Positions 1-6,625 of a stretch of DNA of 13,632 nt are shown here, piece by piece. A program made the translations under genes and the position numbers. Positions within the stretch are counted from its first letter, which is position 1; each line of letters starts with the position of its first letter. The stretch is taken from contig DASSWN010000015.1 in the NCBI GenBank assembly GCA_035704905.1, forward strand, positions 1 through 13,632. Reading direction: 5' to 3'. Below the pieces are notes generated by a model, which did not search any database, was not told the origin of the DNA, and saw only the letters and a list, made by a program, of their open reading frames with translations. Origin of the DNA: DASSWG01 sp035704905. GTDB taxonomy: Bacteria > Bacteroidota > Bacteroidia > Flavobacteriales > Flavobacteriaceae.

Positions 1-110
1 TCGAATATATCGAAATTTGGTACAACAGAAAAAGAAGGCACTCCGCTTTGGAAAACAAGACCATAGAGGAGTTTTGGGGAGCTAAAAATAATATTACAAT
101 CGCTGCTTAA
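1..110 (+). CDS. IS3-family transposase, C-terminal fragment (DDE integrase, OrfB type)
   Basis: This is the last 35 codons of a transposase that enters from the left edge; the frame begins at base 3 and ends with TAA at 108-110. The residues EYIEIWYNRKRRHSAL followed by KTIEEFW are the hallmark C-terminal end of the rve/DDE catalytic domain in IS3-family OrfB proteins (usual form: YIexWYNrkRrHSaLgyksPeeF). The protein cuts and joins the element's ends during transposition. Whether the copy is intact cannot be told, because the catalytic DDE residues lie outside the window. Confidence 0.9.
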   Translation, partial: EYIEIWYNRKRRHSALENKTIEEFWGAKNNITIAA

Positions 111-140
111 TTTTTTGTGCGGATTTTATTTGCATATCCA
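1..140 (+). mobile_element. Right end of an IS3-family insertion sequence (left part outside window)
   Basis: A transposase tail (stop at 108-110) is followed a few bases later by a 25-bp stretch, 116-140, that ends in CA. Read on the other strand it begins TGGATATGCAAA and ends GCACA. IS3-family inverted repeats have this layout: about 25 bp, starting TG and ending near GGACA or a variant. I therefore place the outer edge of the element at about base 140. The left end and any target-site duplication lie outside the window, so the boundary rests on the pattern alone. Confidence 0.75.
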
Positions 141-148
141 GCAATTGA

Positions 149-238
149 GAATTGGACAACCGATATTTAAGAGTTATTACTTTGGAAGATAAACTAACTA
201 TACATAATGCTTTTCCTGATCGAAATTTCAAACCATGA
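149..238 (+). pseudogene. Gene remnant next to the IS element, possibly the C-terminus of a DUF4258 protein
   Basis: A 29-codon open stretch runs from just after a stop at 146-148 to TGA at 236-238. It reads ELDNRYLRVITLED at the left and HNAFPDRNFKP at the right. There is no start codon, yet the stop overlaps the ATG of the downstream DUF2283 gene (ATGA at 235-238), as in a translationally coupled pair. DUF4258 proteins, small RelE/HigB-like proteins often encoded just upstream of DUF2283 genes, end in a similar strand-rich 'LRV..., ...FFDR' pattern. I infer that the IS element removed the 5' part of such a gene. The family call is from memory of the pattern and is uncertain. The stop at 146-148 means some further damage beyond a clean insertion, or a slightly different IS edge. 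Confidence 0.4.
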
Positions 239-456
239 AATTAAATTATTATTCCGAAACAGATTCTTTATACATCGACCTTTCCGACCGGGAAAGTGTT
301 GAGAGCCGAGAGATTTCGGAAGGCATTATATTGGATTATGATGCCAATGGAAAATTGGTGGGGATTGACATCGACAATTCCAGCAATAAAGTTGAACTGA
401 AAAAACTTGTGCTCAATAAACTTCCAGGAACTGTTGAAGAAAATGTTGCCCAATAA
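235..456 (+). CDS. DUF2283 family protein
   Basis: This is a 73-residue protein of the DUF2283 family. It opens with the family's characteristic alternation MKLNYYSETDSLYIDL and carries the central ISEGIILDYDANGKLVGIDI segment at about residues 28-47 (usual form: ...i.pgvilDydedG.ivGiEil). The length is normal for the family and it appears complete. The biochemical role is unknown. Members are often encoded next to DUF4258 proteins and have been suggested to be the antitoxin-like half of a pair; that is inference from gene order, not proof. Here the presumed partner upstream survives only as a remnant beside an IS element, so this gene is probably an orphan. Its original promoter was probably lost or replaced, perhaps by read-through from the IS. 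Confidence 0.85.
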   Translation: MKLNYYSETDSLYIDLSDRESVESREISEGIILDYDANGKLVGIDIDNSSNKVELKKLVLNKLPGTVEENVAQ

Positions 457-512
457 ATTCTTGTTTTTTCTTACCGTAAAATTTCTTTTGTGGAATTTAA
501 TTTCACATCAAA

Positions 513-2057
513 TTACTCAACTCCATGTTCCGTTCGCAATAAATCTAGTACGGTTTTTACCGGATTGAAAGTTTCCGCAGGTACTTCCACAAAAATCGTG
601 TTCCAATATTCCATGGAACCGTTCCACAAACCGGGCAATTCCAAGGCTTTTAAATTACGGCCGTTTGCCGATTTTTGTGAAATAAATCCACGCTTCGGAT
701 TGGCAAATTCGAACAAATCGAATTTTTCACCTTTGTAGTTTTTCAGTCCGCAAATCAAATCAACCGGATTAAAATGTGTGGCTTTTTCCAGAATCTCTTT
801 CTGTTGAGGTTTGTTCAGATCAATTTGTGCGGTTTCCACAATTTGCAGCGAGGTGTTTTCTTTTCCATCTTTTATCCAAAAAGGTCCGCCGCCCGGTGCC
901 CCTGCATTTTCCACCATTCCACAAATTCGAATCGGTCGGTTCAACATTTCGATAATTTCCGCGGTCGAAGTGGGTTCGTGGCGGATATTCAGTTTTTCTT
1001 TCGAGAAGCTTTTTGCATCCTGGATTATTTTTTCTGAAAAAGCTCGTTGCGATCTTCCTTCAGGCAATGCGTGAAGTTCCCGTAACAATCGAAATGCTTC
1101 TTCCTGTATTTCTATTAAAATACCGGCAAGCGCCTTTTTATACGTGGCAATAACCGGAAGATGATTTTTCGTGGCAACGTTGTCGATGTTTTTAATAAAG
1201 ACAATATCCGCGTTTATGCGATTCAAATTTCCCAGTAAAGCCCCATGACCTGCGGGCCGAAAACACAAATCACCTGTTTCATTTCGGAATGGCATATTTT
1301 CCAAATCCACGGCCAGCGTATCCGTGGTTTTTTCTTGTACCGAATGTTGCCATTCAAAGATGGTTCCTGTTTTACTTTCAATTCTATCCTTAAAATTTTG
1401 AAATTCTTTTTCAAACTTTTCAGCATGCTCTTCCGCAACAGTAAAATGCAATTTGGCCTGTTCGTTTTTGGCGCAATACATGGCCGCTTCATGAAAATGC
1501 TCTTCAAAAGCAGTACGAATTTCATCGGTATATTCGTGAAAAGGCACCAATCCTTTCGGTAAAGTTGAGAAATTTGCCTTGTCCAAATCCAACAATGTTC
1601 TCAGGAAAAAATAGGCCTTTGCATTCAGGGAAGATTCTTTGTAATGGGGAAAATATTTTTCCACAAGAGGAAGGATTTCTTGATAAAAAGGAAATACCGG
1701 CAATCCATCGAAAAACATGCGGACATTTGCAAATTCCGGTAGTTTCAACTGATTTTCCAATTCCTTTTCATCTGTCAATTTTTGTAGAAAAACCTGCAAA
1801 TCTTTGAACATGCGCGTTGCCGCGCCGCTCGCCGGAACAAATTTTATAACGTCAGGTTTTGCAGTGTCATATTTTTCGATATAACTATGAATTTCACTGT
1901 CAGATAATTTTTTGATACCATTTTTCAAGGTTGCAGGAGCGATTAATTCCGTATAGGGAATTCCTTGTTCAAAAGTTTCAATATTTCCATTGATTTCTTC
2001 CAGCGAAAGTCCGTGCCGTTCTATTTGTTGCAAATCATTTTCAGAAAATTTCTCCAT
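513..2057 (-). CDS. DUF4301 family protein, possibly nucleotidyltransferase-like
   Basis: This is a 514-residue cytosolic protein matching the length and conserved blocks of DUF4301, a Bacteroidota family without an established function. Visible blocks are FVPASGAATRMFKDL (73-87), HFTVAEEHAEKF (204-215), RPAGHGALLGNLN (267-279), KNIDNV (289-294), ENAGAPGGGPFW (383-394), and LELPGLWNGSMEYWNTIFVEVP (472-493). The glycine- and arginine-containing first block, the GHG block and the NIDN block recall UDP-sugar pyrophosphorylase-type nucleotidyltransferases; this is my inference. I chose ATG 2057 because the protein there starts like other family members (MEKFSENDLQQI...). The frame also opens at TTG 2069, overlapping the stop of the upstream kinase gene. 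It is the last gene of the permease-kinase cluster, suggesting a role in the same metabolic route. Confidence 0.85.
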   Translation of the reverse strand: MEKFSENDLQQIERHGLSLEEINGNIETFEQGIPYTELIAPATLKNGIKKLSDSEIHSYIEKYDTAKPDVIKFVPASGAATRMFKDLQVFLQKLTDEKELENQLKLPEFANVRMFFDGLPVFPFYQEILPLVEKYFPHYKESSLNAKAYFFLRTLLDLDKANFSTLPKGLVPFHEYTDEIRTAFEEHFHEAAMYCAKNEQAKLHFTVAEEHAEKFEKEFQNFKDRIESKTGTIFEWQHSVQEKTTDTLAVDLENMPFRNETGDLCFRPAGHGALLGNLNRINADIVFIKNIDNVATKNHLPVIATYKKALAGILIEIQEEAFRLLRELHALPEGRSQRAFSEKIIQDAKSFSKEKLNIRHEPTSTAEIIEMLNRPIRICGMVENAGAPGGGPFWIKDGKENTSLQIVETAQIDLNKPQQKEILEKATHFNPVDLICGLKNYKGEKFDLFEFANPKRGFISQKSANGRNLKALELPGLWNGSMEYWNTIFVEVPAETFNPVKTVLDLLRTEHGVE

Positions 2058-2065
2058 AAAAGTGT

Positions 2066-2650
2066 TCAATTATCGTTATGAATATTTCGGGATTTCAATA
2101 AACCATCGACCGTTTTCACCGCGGTTTTCATCCGTTCACTTAAAGTTCCTTTTAATGAAATATAAGGCAAATTCCGTAGTTTCAAGGCATTTTCAAATCG
2201 CTCGAACATTTCTTCCCGTTCAGCAGGCTTGTCCCGCAAATCATCTGCTTCCCAAGGCACATCGATATACGTTAAAAAATAAAGATCATACCGACTGTTC
2301 TCTGCTGCCGTTTTTAAAATGTCATTTTTAAAATTGCGGTAATATGCTTGGCCGTAAACATAAGTTTCCAACAAATTGGTGTCGCAAAAAAGAACTTTAT
2401 CGGCTTTTTGCGCCAACTTATTTTCGGCTTTCATTTGTCCTTCCGCAATGGGCATTAAATCTTCGGGCGCACAAATTTCACCGACATTGTCATATTTTTC
2501 TTGCAAATATTCCCGAGCGTATTCCGGTACCCATTCGGTGTGGTAATATTCCGCCAAGGATTTTGCCAAGGAAGTTTTTCCGGTGGATTCCGGCCCGAAA
2601 ATCACAATTTTCAGACAGTCTGCAGCCTGTTGTTCGAGGGTTTTTTCCAT
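2066..2650 (-). CDS. NadR-like P-loop kinase (AAA_28), probable ribosylnicotinamide kinase
   Basis: This is a 194-residue ATPase resembling the C-terminal kinase domain of NadR, which phosphorylates nicotinamide riboside to NMN. Residues 19-26 form a Walker A loop (GPESTGKT). VPEYAREYL at 41-49 is a typical NadR-kinase block. FCDTN at 88-92 serves as the Walker-B-like strand, and PWEADDLRD at 132-140 forms the lid with an arginine. The N-terminal regulator and NMN-adenylyltransferase domains of full NadR are absent, as in many Bacteroidota stand-alone versions. The gene starts 40 bp inside the end of the permease gene, so the two are probably translationally coupled; phosphorylation by this kinase would trap the imported vitamin in the cytoplasm. 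The substrate is assigned by family and context. Thiamine is an alternative, given the upstream YkoF-like gene. Confidence 0.8.
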   Translation of the reverse strand: MEKTLEQQAADCLKIVIFGPESTGKTSLAKSLAEYYHTEWVPEYAREYLQEKYDNVGEICAPEDLMPIAEGQMKAENKLAQKADKVLFCDTNLLETYVYGQAYYRNFKNDILKTAAENSRYDLYFLTYIDVPWEADDLRDKPAEREEMFERFENALKLRNLPYISLKGTLSERMKTAVKTVDGLLKSRNIHNDN

Positions 2651-3243
2651 GCGTAATAGCCAAAAATTGCAATAATGGTCATTATAAGAAATAAAACGGA
2701 ACTAAAAAACAGTCCTTTGTAAAAATAAAGTGGAACGGAAATCAAATCGGCAAGTATCCAAATAAGCCAATTTTCAAGTTTCTTCTTGGCCATCAACCAC
2801 ATCCCGACGAAAAAAAGAGCAGTGGTAAGCGTATCCACATAGGCTGTCCAACTCGTCCATTTGTCAAAAATTTGATAGATCAAGAATACAAAAATCCCAG
2901 CCGCCATAAAAATCCCCAAACTTTGTTTTTTTTCTTTTCCAGTCGTGGTGGTGATAGGCGTGTAATGTTCCGGATCGATTTTTCGCGTCCAAATATACCA
3001 ACCGTAAATGCTCATTGCAAAATAATAGGCGTTGATGAGCATGTCGCCCAACAGCCCATAAACCGCGAGAATATATACATAAATCAGGGTGCTGATAATT
3101 CCGGTGGGATAAACCAAAATATTGTTTTTCATCGAAAACCAAGGACTCAGCAACCCGAAAAGTACCGCGACAAGTTCCAGAACTATCAAATGCGTGGGAA
3201 TATTTTCGTATTGCGAAAAAAGCCAGTTGAAAACTTCGGTCAT
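2611..3243 (-). CDS. pnuC: PnuC-family vitamin permease (nicotinamide riboside or thiamine)
   Basis: This is a 210-residue inner-membrane protein with several hydrophobic segments (about 18-35, 43-63, 66-86, 108-125, 136-152, 158-176 and 178-199). That fits the seven-helix PnuC fold, related to SWEET transporters. Family blocks include YGWYIW (80-85), TALFFVGMWLMAKKKLENW (141-159), and WILADLISVPLYFYKGL (162-178). PnuC proteins move an uncharged vitamin precursor by facilitated diffusion, and a cytosolic kinase then traps it. The overlapping NadR-like kinase gene fits nicotinamide riboside. PnuT paralogues of the same fold carry thiamine, and a YkoF-like gene lies upstream, so the substrate is not certain. 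The start is 10 bases after the stop of a truncated YhcG fragment, so the native upstream region may have been replaced. Confidence 0.9.
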   Translation of the reverse strand: MTEVFNWLFSQYENIPTHLIVLELVAVLFGLLSPWFSMKNNILVYPTGIISTLIYVYILAVYGLLGDMLINAYYFAMSIYGWYIWTRKIDPEHYTPITTTTGKEKKQSLGIFMAAGIFVFLIYQIFDKWTSWTAYVDTLTTALFFVGMWLMAKKKLENWLIWILADLISVPLYFYKGLFFSSVLFLIMTIIAIFGYYAWKKPSNNRLQTV

Positions 3244-3253
3244 TTTCAGAAAT

Positions 3254-3679
3254 TCATTTTATGATTTCGCTCCATTTTTCCAATCGGCACATTTGCGCGT
3301 AAAAATCGCGTTCCAACTCTGATTTTAGGGGAATTAAAATCTTAAAATGGGACCAGCTCAATTGTCGCCACAGCGTAGCGACAATTTGGAAATCAGAAAA
3401 AACTTCGTAGAATTGCATCATTCTACGCAGGTTTTTGTTTGAGAAACCATTGCCGAAATCCTCTACTAATTGTACAGATAGATTCTTCACGACCTGTTCT
3501 CCATAACCTGCTCTTTTGTTCTGAAGAATATCTTCGTTAATACGCCCTATCTGCCAATAAGTGGCGGTAAGTCCCGCATTAATTGCTTGCGCAACCTGTT
3601 GGCGGCCTTGGTGAACGATTGTTTTTATCTCGTTGACCAATTCGGGATCGAGCGGAATATGTGGCAATTCTTTTGTCAT
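3254..3679 (-). pseudogene. Truncated DUF1016/YhcG protein (N-terminal domain only)
   Basis: This 141-residue frame encodes the N-terminal DUF1016 domain of YhcG-type proteins. Visible features are the segment ATYWQIGR (39-46) with GYGEQVVKNLS (58-68), and the block FSNKNLRRMMQFYEVF (79-94) then WSHFKILI (109-116) and YAQMCRLEKWS (127-137). Complete relatives run to roughly 330-380 residues and continue with a PD-(D/E)XK nuclease domain. Here the match breaks straight after the conserved tryptophan-serine and stops three codons later. The fragment sits between a thiamine-binding gene and pnuC, where it has no metabolic role. The likely reading is a remnant of a laterally acquired nuclease gene, either deleted from its 3' side or inserted as a fragment. 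It could still be expressed as a stand-alone winged-helix-like protein. Confidence 0.75.
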
Positions 3680-3712
3680 TGAAAAACAATGGGATTTCGC
3701 ATCGAATTTTTT

Positions 3713-3973
3713 CTAAAAATGTGGCTTATAATCGCTTCGGTCGGTTTTTACGACTTTGATGTACATTAGTCCACGTTCGACGGCTTCCAATGCAATTTTC
3801 ATTTCTGTTTTTAACAAATCCATCACCTCATCGTAATCACCGTAAACCTGAGTACTTAGCGGGTTTTCTTTTATCGTTAATCCGGAATCGCGTAGGTTTT
3901 TGATGAAATTGATGATCGCTGGTTCGTAATCGTCTTGGATTGGTGTAAGTGTGAGTTCTACGGAAATTTTCAT
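3713..3973 (-). CDS. YkoF-like / thiamine-binding small protein
   Basis: This is an 86-residue cytosolic protein with one ferredoxin-like unit. It has the strand MKISVELTLTPI, a helix over about 17-29, then ENPLSTQVYGDYDEVMDLL (37-55), and a final strand MYIKVVKTDR (70-79). The LSTxVxGDxDxV block is characteristic of the YkoF/HMP-thiamine-binding family and related single-domain thiamine-binding proteins, which bind thiamine or its pyrimidine precursor. This is a family call and ligand binding is inferred. It is the first gene of the minus-strand cluster that continues into pnuC; in an undisturbed genome it would probably lie next to pnuC. No thiamine riboswitch signature (CTGAGA with a partner stem) was visible in the roughly 110 bases before the start. 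Confidence 0.6.
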   Translation of the reverse strand: MKISVELTLTPIQDDYEPAIINFIKNLRDSGLTIKENPLSTQVYGDYDEVMDLLKTEMKIALEAVERGLMYIKVVKTDRSDYKPHF

Positions 3974-4085
3974 TTTTTCTAAATATAAAATGGTTATTCA
4001 TTTTGTGTAACGAGAAGTCGCAAATGGCCACCTGCTATTTTTTATTCCTATCGTGACAGTTTTCCTGCCATTCATTTTTTTTAAA

Positions 4086-4532
4086 CTATTCCAAGATTCG
4101 CTTAAAAAACAAATCCGTACCATCAACATAAGATTGTCCGAGTATCATAGTGCCGTTCACACAATTATACAAATAGTTAGACTGGCCTATTTCAACTTGC
4201 CAGACCTTAGGTTCATTTCCGATCGGATATCCGATATAATCTTCCTCAAAAATATAAGCATATTCCCCCGCAGAATACCCGGGGTTTTGTCCTCCACTTA
4301 TTATTAAAATTCCATTGTCTTGAAAATCATAAATTACATTTTCTAAATTATAATAGCTCGTGAACAGTTTGAATTCCCCGTGTTCATCGATTCCCATTTG
4401 CTCTGATTTTATAAGTTTCCATTGACCGACAATTTCTCCAAAAACGCAATCCCCAAGCTTTTGTTCAGTAGCTGTATCGCTGGAACAAGCAACAAAACCT
4501 ATGCTCAAGATTAAAATCAAAAATTTTTTCAT
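4086..4532 (-). CDS. Small lipocalin-like lipoprotein
   Basis: This is a 148-residue predicted lipoprotein. A lysine-initiated hydrophobic signal peptide (MKKFLILILSIGFVAC) ends in a lipobox-like FVAC, so Cys16 would be lipidated and the protein carried to the outer membrane or periplasm. The mature part has the GQWKLIKSE motif (36-44) that opens lipocalin-like or META-type small beta-barrel lipoproteins of Bacteroidota, followed by alternating beta strands. I place the start at ATG 4532 because the signal peptide begins there; the frame stays open farther upstream but would run through the neighbouring gene. It starts 10 bases after the phosphopantetheinyl transferase stop, so the two are probably co-transcribed. 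Its function is unknown. Confidence 0.75.
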   Translation of the reverse strand: MKKFLILILSIGFVACSSDTATEQKLGDCVFGEIVGQWKLIKSEQMGIDEHGEFKLFTSYYNLENVIYDFQDNGILIISGGQNPGYSAGEYAYIFEEDYIGYPIGNEPKVWQVEIGQSNYLYNCVNGTMILGQSYVDGTDLFFKRILE

Positions 4533-4542
4533 CTTACTTTTT

Positions 4543-5166
4543 TTAAAACGCAAATGCCGCCGTAAATTCTTCAAACTCCAAAAAATGAACCTCATATTGC
4601 GAAGATTTTCCGTCAAATGTAATTCTCGCTGTGGTTTTTCCTTCATCAAAATCAAAATCCGCAACATAAATATGATGCAAAAACAGCAAGCCTTTTTTTC
4701 CGTACAATTTGTACAACGATTCCTTTGCGCACCACACAATGGTCAATTTCCGCACTAGGGCATCTTCGTTCGCCAAGGTATGGTATTCTTCCAAAGGAGT
4801 GAATTTATGTGCGATCCGCAAAATCTTGTCGCGCCGCTTTTCAATATCAATACCCACCTCCCTACTGCTGACGATTATTCCGGTGAATTCGTTCGAATGT
4901 GTAATTGAAATGAATTTCCCGTCATGCAAATGCGGTTTCCCAAAATCGTCGTAATACAAATCTTTATCTACATAACCGACTTCGGCGAGCAAATGCCTTA
5001 TGCTCATAAAACCCTTTCGATGTATTTCAGATTTCATTCGACCAATGCGTGCTTGGCAATGTTCCGATAAACAAATCTCTTTTGAAAGTTCCGGAAGGCT
5101 TTCTTCAATTTTCCATATCAAAACTTTCGTTTCCTCGTCGATTGTTATTGTTTTGTAAAGAGGCAT
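4543..5166 (-). CDS. 4'-phosphopantetheinyl transferase (Sfp/AcpT type)
   Basis: This 207-residue enzyme moves the phosphopantetheine arm of coenzyme A onto a serine of acyl- or peptidyl-carrier proteins, turning apo carriers into holo carriers in the cytosol. The signature residues are present: FGKPHL (75-80), SITHS (87-91), the Mg-binding VGIDIE (104-109), and WCAKESLYK (145-153). The length fits the Sfp/AcpT class rather than the short AcpS class. I chose ATG 5166, which gives the usual beginning MPLYKTITID; the frame stays open 14 codons upstream into the divergent promoter region. No carrier protein, polyketide or fatty-acid gene is in this window, so the target carrier is unknown. It lies divergently from ahcY and upstream of a small lipoprotein gene. 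Confidence 0.88.
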   Translation of the reverse strand: MPLYKTITIDEETKVLIWKIEESLPELSKEICLSEHCQARIGRMKSEIHRKGFMSIRHLLAEVGYVDKDLYYDDFGKPHLHDGKFISITHSNEFTGIIVSSREVGIDIEKRRDKILRIAHKFTPLEEYHTLANEDALVRKLTIVWCAKESLYKLYGKKGLLFLHHIYVADFDFDEGKTTARITFDGKSSQYEVHFLEFEEFTAAFAF

Positions 5167-5186
5167 GTGGTTTTCTGAAGTTTGCG

Positions 5187-5194
5187 TACTTTTG
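5187..5194 (+). promoter_or_regulatory. Bacteroidota-type -7 promoter element for ahcY
   Basis: TACTTTTG at this place matches the Bacteroidota sigma-ABfr -7 consensus TAnnTTTG exactly. The -33 region (about 5165-5170) is only weakly TG-rich. Transcription would start near 5200, giving a leader of about 58 bases before ATG 5259. Initiation that close to the GTG at 5211 argues against the longer reading frame being the translated form. Confidence 0.5.
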
Positions 5195-5258
5195 CAGCTG
5201 AATTTCAACAGTGAAAAAACACCCGTTTTTGGGCAATTATATTACAAATATACAGAAT

Positions 5259-6575
5259 ATGAATTCGGAAACCTTGCCTTATGTGGCTTATAAAGTAAAA
5301 GATATTTCCCTAGCCGACTGGGGAAGGAAAGAAATTGAATTGGCGGAAGCCGAAATGCCTGGCCTGATGGCACTTCGTGAGGAATATAAAAACGAACAAC
5401 CTTTAAAAGGTGCACGCATTGCCGGTTGTTTGCACATGACTATTCAAACGGCCGTTTTGATCGAAACATTGATTGCTTTGGGCGCAGAAGTAACTTGGAG
5501 TTCTTGCAATATTTTTTCAACCCAAGACCAGGCTGCGGCTGCAATGGCCGCATCGGGCGTGCCGGTTTACGCTTGGAAAGGAATGAACGAAGAAGAATTC
5601 AATTGGTGCATCGAACAAACCTTGTTTTTTGGCGAAGAACGCGAACCCTTGAACATGATTTTGGATGATGGCGGTGATTTGACGAATATGGTATTGGACA
5701 AATATCCCGAACTGGCCGAAGGCATTAAAGGCCTTTCAGAAGAAACCACCACCGGCGTTCACCGTTTGTATGAGCGAATGAAAAACGGGACTTTGCCCAT
5801 GCCGGCAATTAATGTAAACGATTCGGTTACAAAATCCAAATTCGACAATAAATATGGTTGCCGCGAAAGTGCCGTCGATGCAATTCGTCGCGCAACCGAT
5901 GTGATGCTGGCAGGAAAACGTGTCGTGGTTTGTGGTTATGGCGATGTTGGAAAAGGAACCGCAGCATCCTTTAAAGCGGCAAATGCCATCGTTACCGTCA
6001 CGGAAATCGATCCGATTTGCGCTTTACAAGCCGCTATGGACGGGTATGAAGTAAAGAAATTGTCGAATGTTATCCAAAATGTGGATATCGTAATTACCGC
6101 GACCGGAAATAAAGATATTTTGACGAAAGAACATTTCGAAGCAATGAAAGATAAAACCATTGTTGCGAATATTGGACATTTTGATAATGAAATTGATGTC
6201 GCTTGGTTGAACAACAATCATGGCGATTCAAAAGTTGAAATTAAACCACAAGTCGATAAATATACCATCGACGGAAAAGATATTGTTCTTTTGGCGGAAG
6301 GAAGACTGGTAAATTTGGGCTGTGCCACCGGCCATCCAAGTTTCGTAATGAGCAATTCGTTCACCAATCAAGTTTTGGCCCAAATTGAACTTTGGAAAAA
6401 TGGCGACAAATACAACAACGAAGTTTATATGTTGCCCAAACATTTGGATGAAAAAGTTGCCAAATTGCATTTGGGAAGAATCGGTGCCGAACTTACCGAA
6501 TTGAACGAAGAACAAGCAAGATATATTGGCGTGGAAGTGAAAGGGCCTTTTAAACCTGAATATTATCGGTATTGA
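5259..6575 (+). CDS. ahcY: Adenosylhomocysteinase (S-adenosylhomocysteine hydrolase)
   Basis: The enzyme reversibly splits S-adenosylhomocysteine into adenosine and homocysteine, relieving product inhibition of methyltransferases. Visible features are CLHMT with His59, the substrate-site stretch LDDGGDLTN (135-143), SEETTTG (160-166), NVNDSVTKSKFDN (186-198), the NAD-binding loop CGYGDVGKG (225-233), NIGHFDNE (304-311), and the family's C-terminal KPEYYRY. The 438 residues are full length for the bacterial form. I chose ATG 5259 because MNSETLPYVAYKVKDISLADWG matches how flavobacterial orthologues begin. The frame also opens at GTG 5211, but its 16 extra residues do not look like family sequence and a promoter element ends only 16 bases before. 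It is divergent from the transferase gene and is followed by a strong hairpin. Confidence 0.97.
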   Translation: MNSETLPYVAYKVKDISLADWGRKEIELAEAEMPGLMALREEYKNEQPLKGARIAGCLHMTIQTAVLIETLIALGAEVTWSSCNIFSTQDQAAAAMAASGVPVYAWKGMNEEEFNWCIEQTLFFGEEREPLNMILDDGGDLTNMVLDKYPELAEGIKGLSEETTTGVHRLYERMKNGTLPMPAINVNDSVTKSKFDNKYGCRESAVDAIRRATDVMLAGKRVVVCGYGDVGKGTAASFKAANAIVTVTEIDPICALQAAMDGYEVKKLSNVIQNVDIVITATGNKDILTKEHFEAMKDKTIVANIGHFDNEIDVAWLNNNHGDSKVEIKPQVDKYTIDGKDIVLLAEGRLVNLGCATGHPSFVMSNSFTNQVLAQIELWKNGDKYNNEVYMLPKHLDEKVAKLHLGRIGAELTELNEEQARYIGVEVKGPFKPEYYRY

Positions 6576-6579
6576 TTAA

Positions 6580-6614
6580 GGCTATAAGCTATTGGCGTTA
6601 AGCTGTAGGCTGAT
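6580..6614. repeat. Heptad-repeat array (AGCTRTA-like, 5 units)
   Basis: Five consecutive 7-base units read GGCTATA, AGCTATT, GGCGTTA, AGCTGTA, GGCTGAT. The GCT core keeps the same phase throughout, starting 4 bases after the ahcY stop. The same degenerate heptad recurs on both sides of 9014-9101, so this is a dispersed repeat family rather than chance. It has no coding role and lies just upstream of the hairpin terminator. Confidence 0.65.
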
Positions 6615-6625
6615 TTAATCGATTC

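Noticed and set aside
489..507. TGTGGAATT facing AATTTCACA between the convergent DUF2283 and DUF4301 genes, as a terminator
   Set aside because: The stem is AT-rich, includes a G-U pair, and has no T run on either strand after it, so termination is not supported.
3254..3679. An active YhcG-type defence or recombination nuclease
   Set aside because: Only the N-terminal domain is present; the PD-(D/E)XK catalytic half is absent from this region in all frames I read.
3980..3987. TATATTTA on the minus strand as a promoter for the YkoF-like gene
   Set aside because: It lacks the final G of TAnnTTTG and lies only 6 bases from the start codon, too close to give a usable leader.
4052..4080. TGACAG facing CTGCCA followed by a T run on the plus strand, as a terminator
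   Set aside because: The stem is six pairs with a G-U, and no plus-strand gene ends before it; on the minus strand, where the lipoprotein gene ends, the T run is on the wrong side.
3974..4085. Thiamine riboswitch upstream of the YkoF-like gene
   Set aside because: The roughly 110-base spacer shows no CTGAGA core or matching helices on the minus strand.
4053..4307. 84-codon plus-strand frame opposite the lipoprotein gene
   Set aside because: It has no family resemblance and lies antisense to a gene with a clear lipoprotein signal peptide.
4533..4739. N-terminal extension of the lipoprotein frame
   Set aside because: It overlaps the conserved C-terminal half of the phosphopantetheinyl transferase gene, and a signal peptide begins precisely at 4532.
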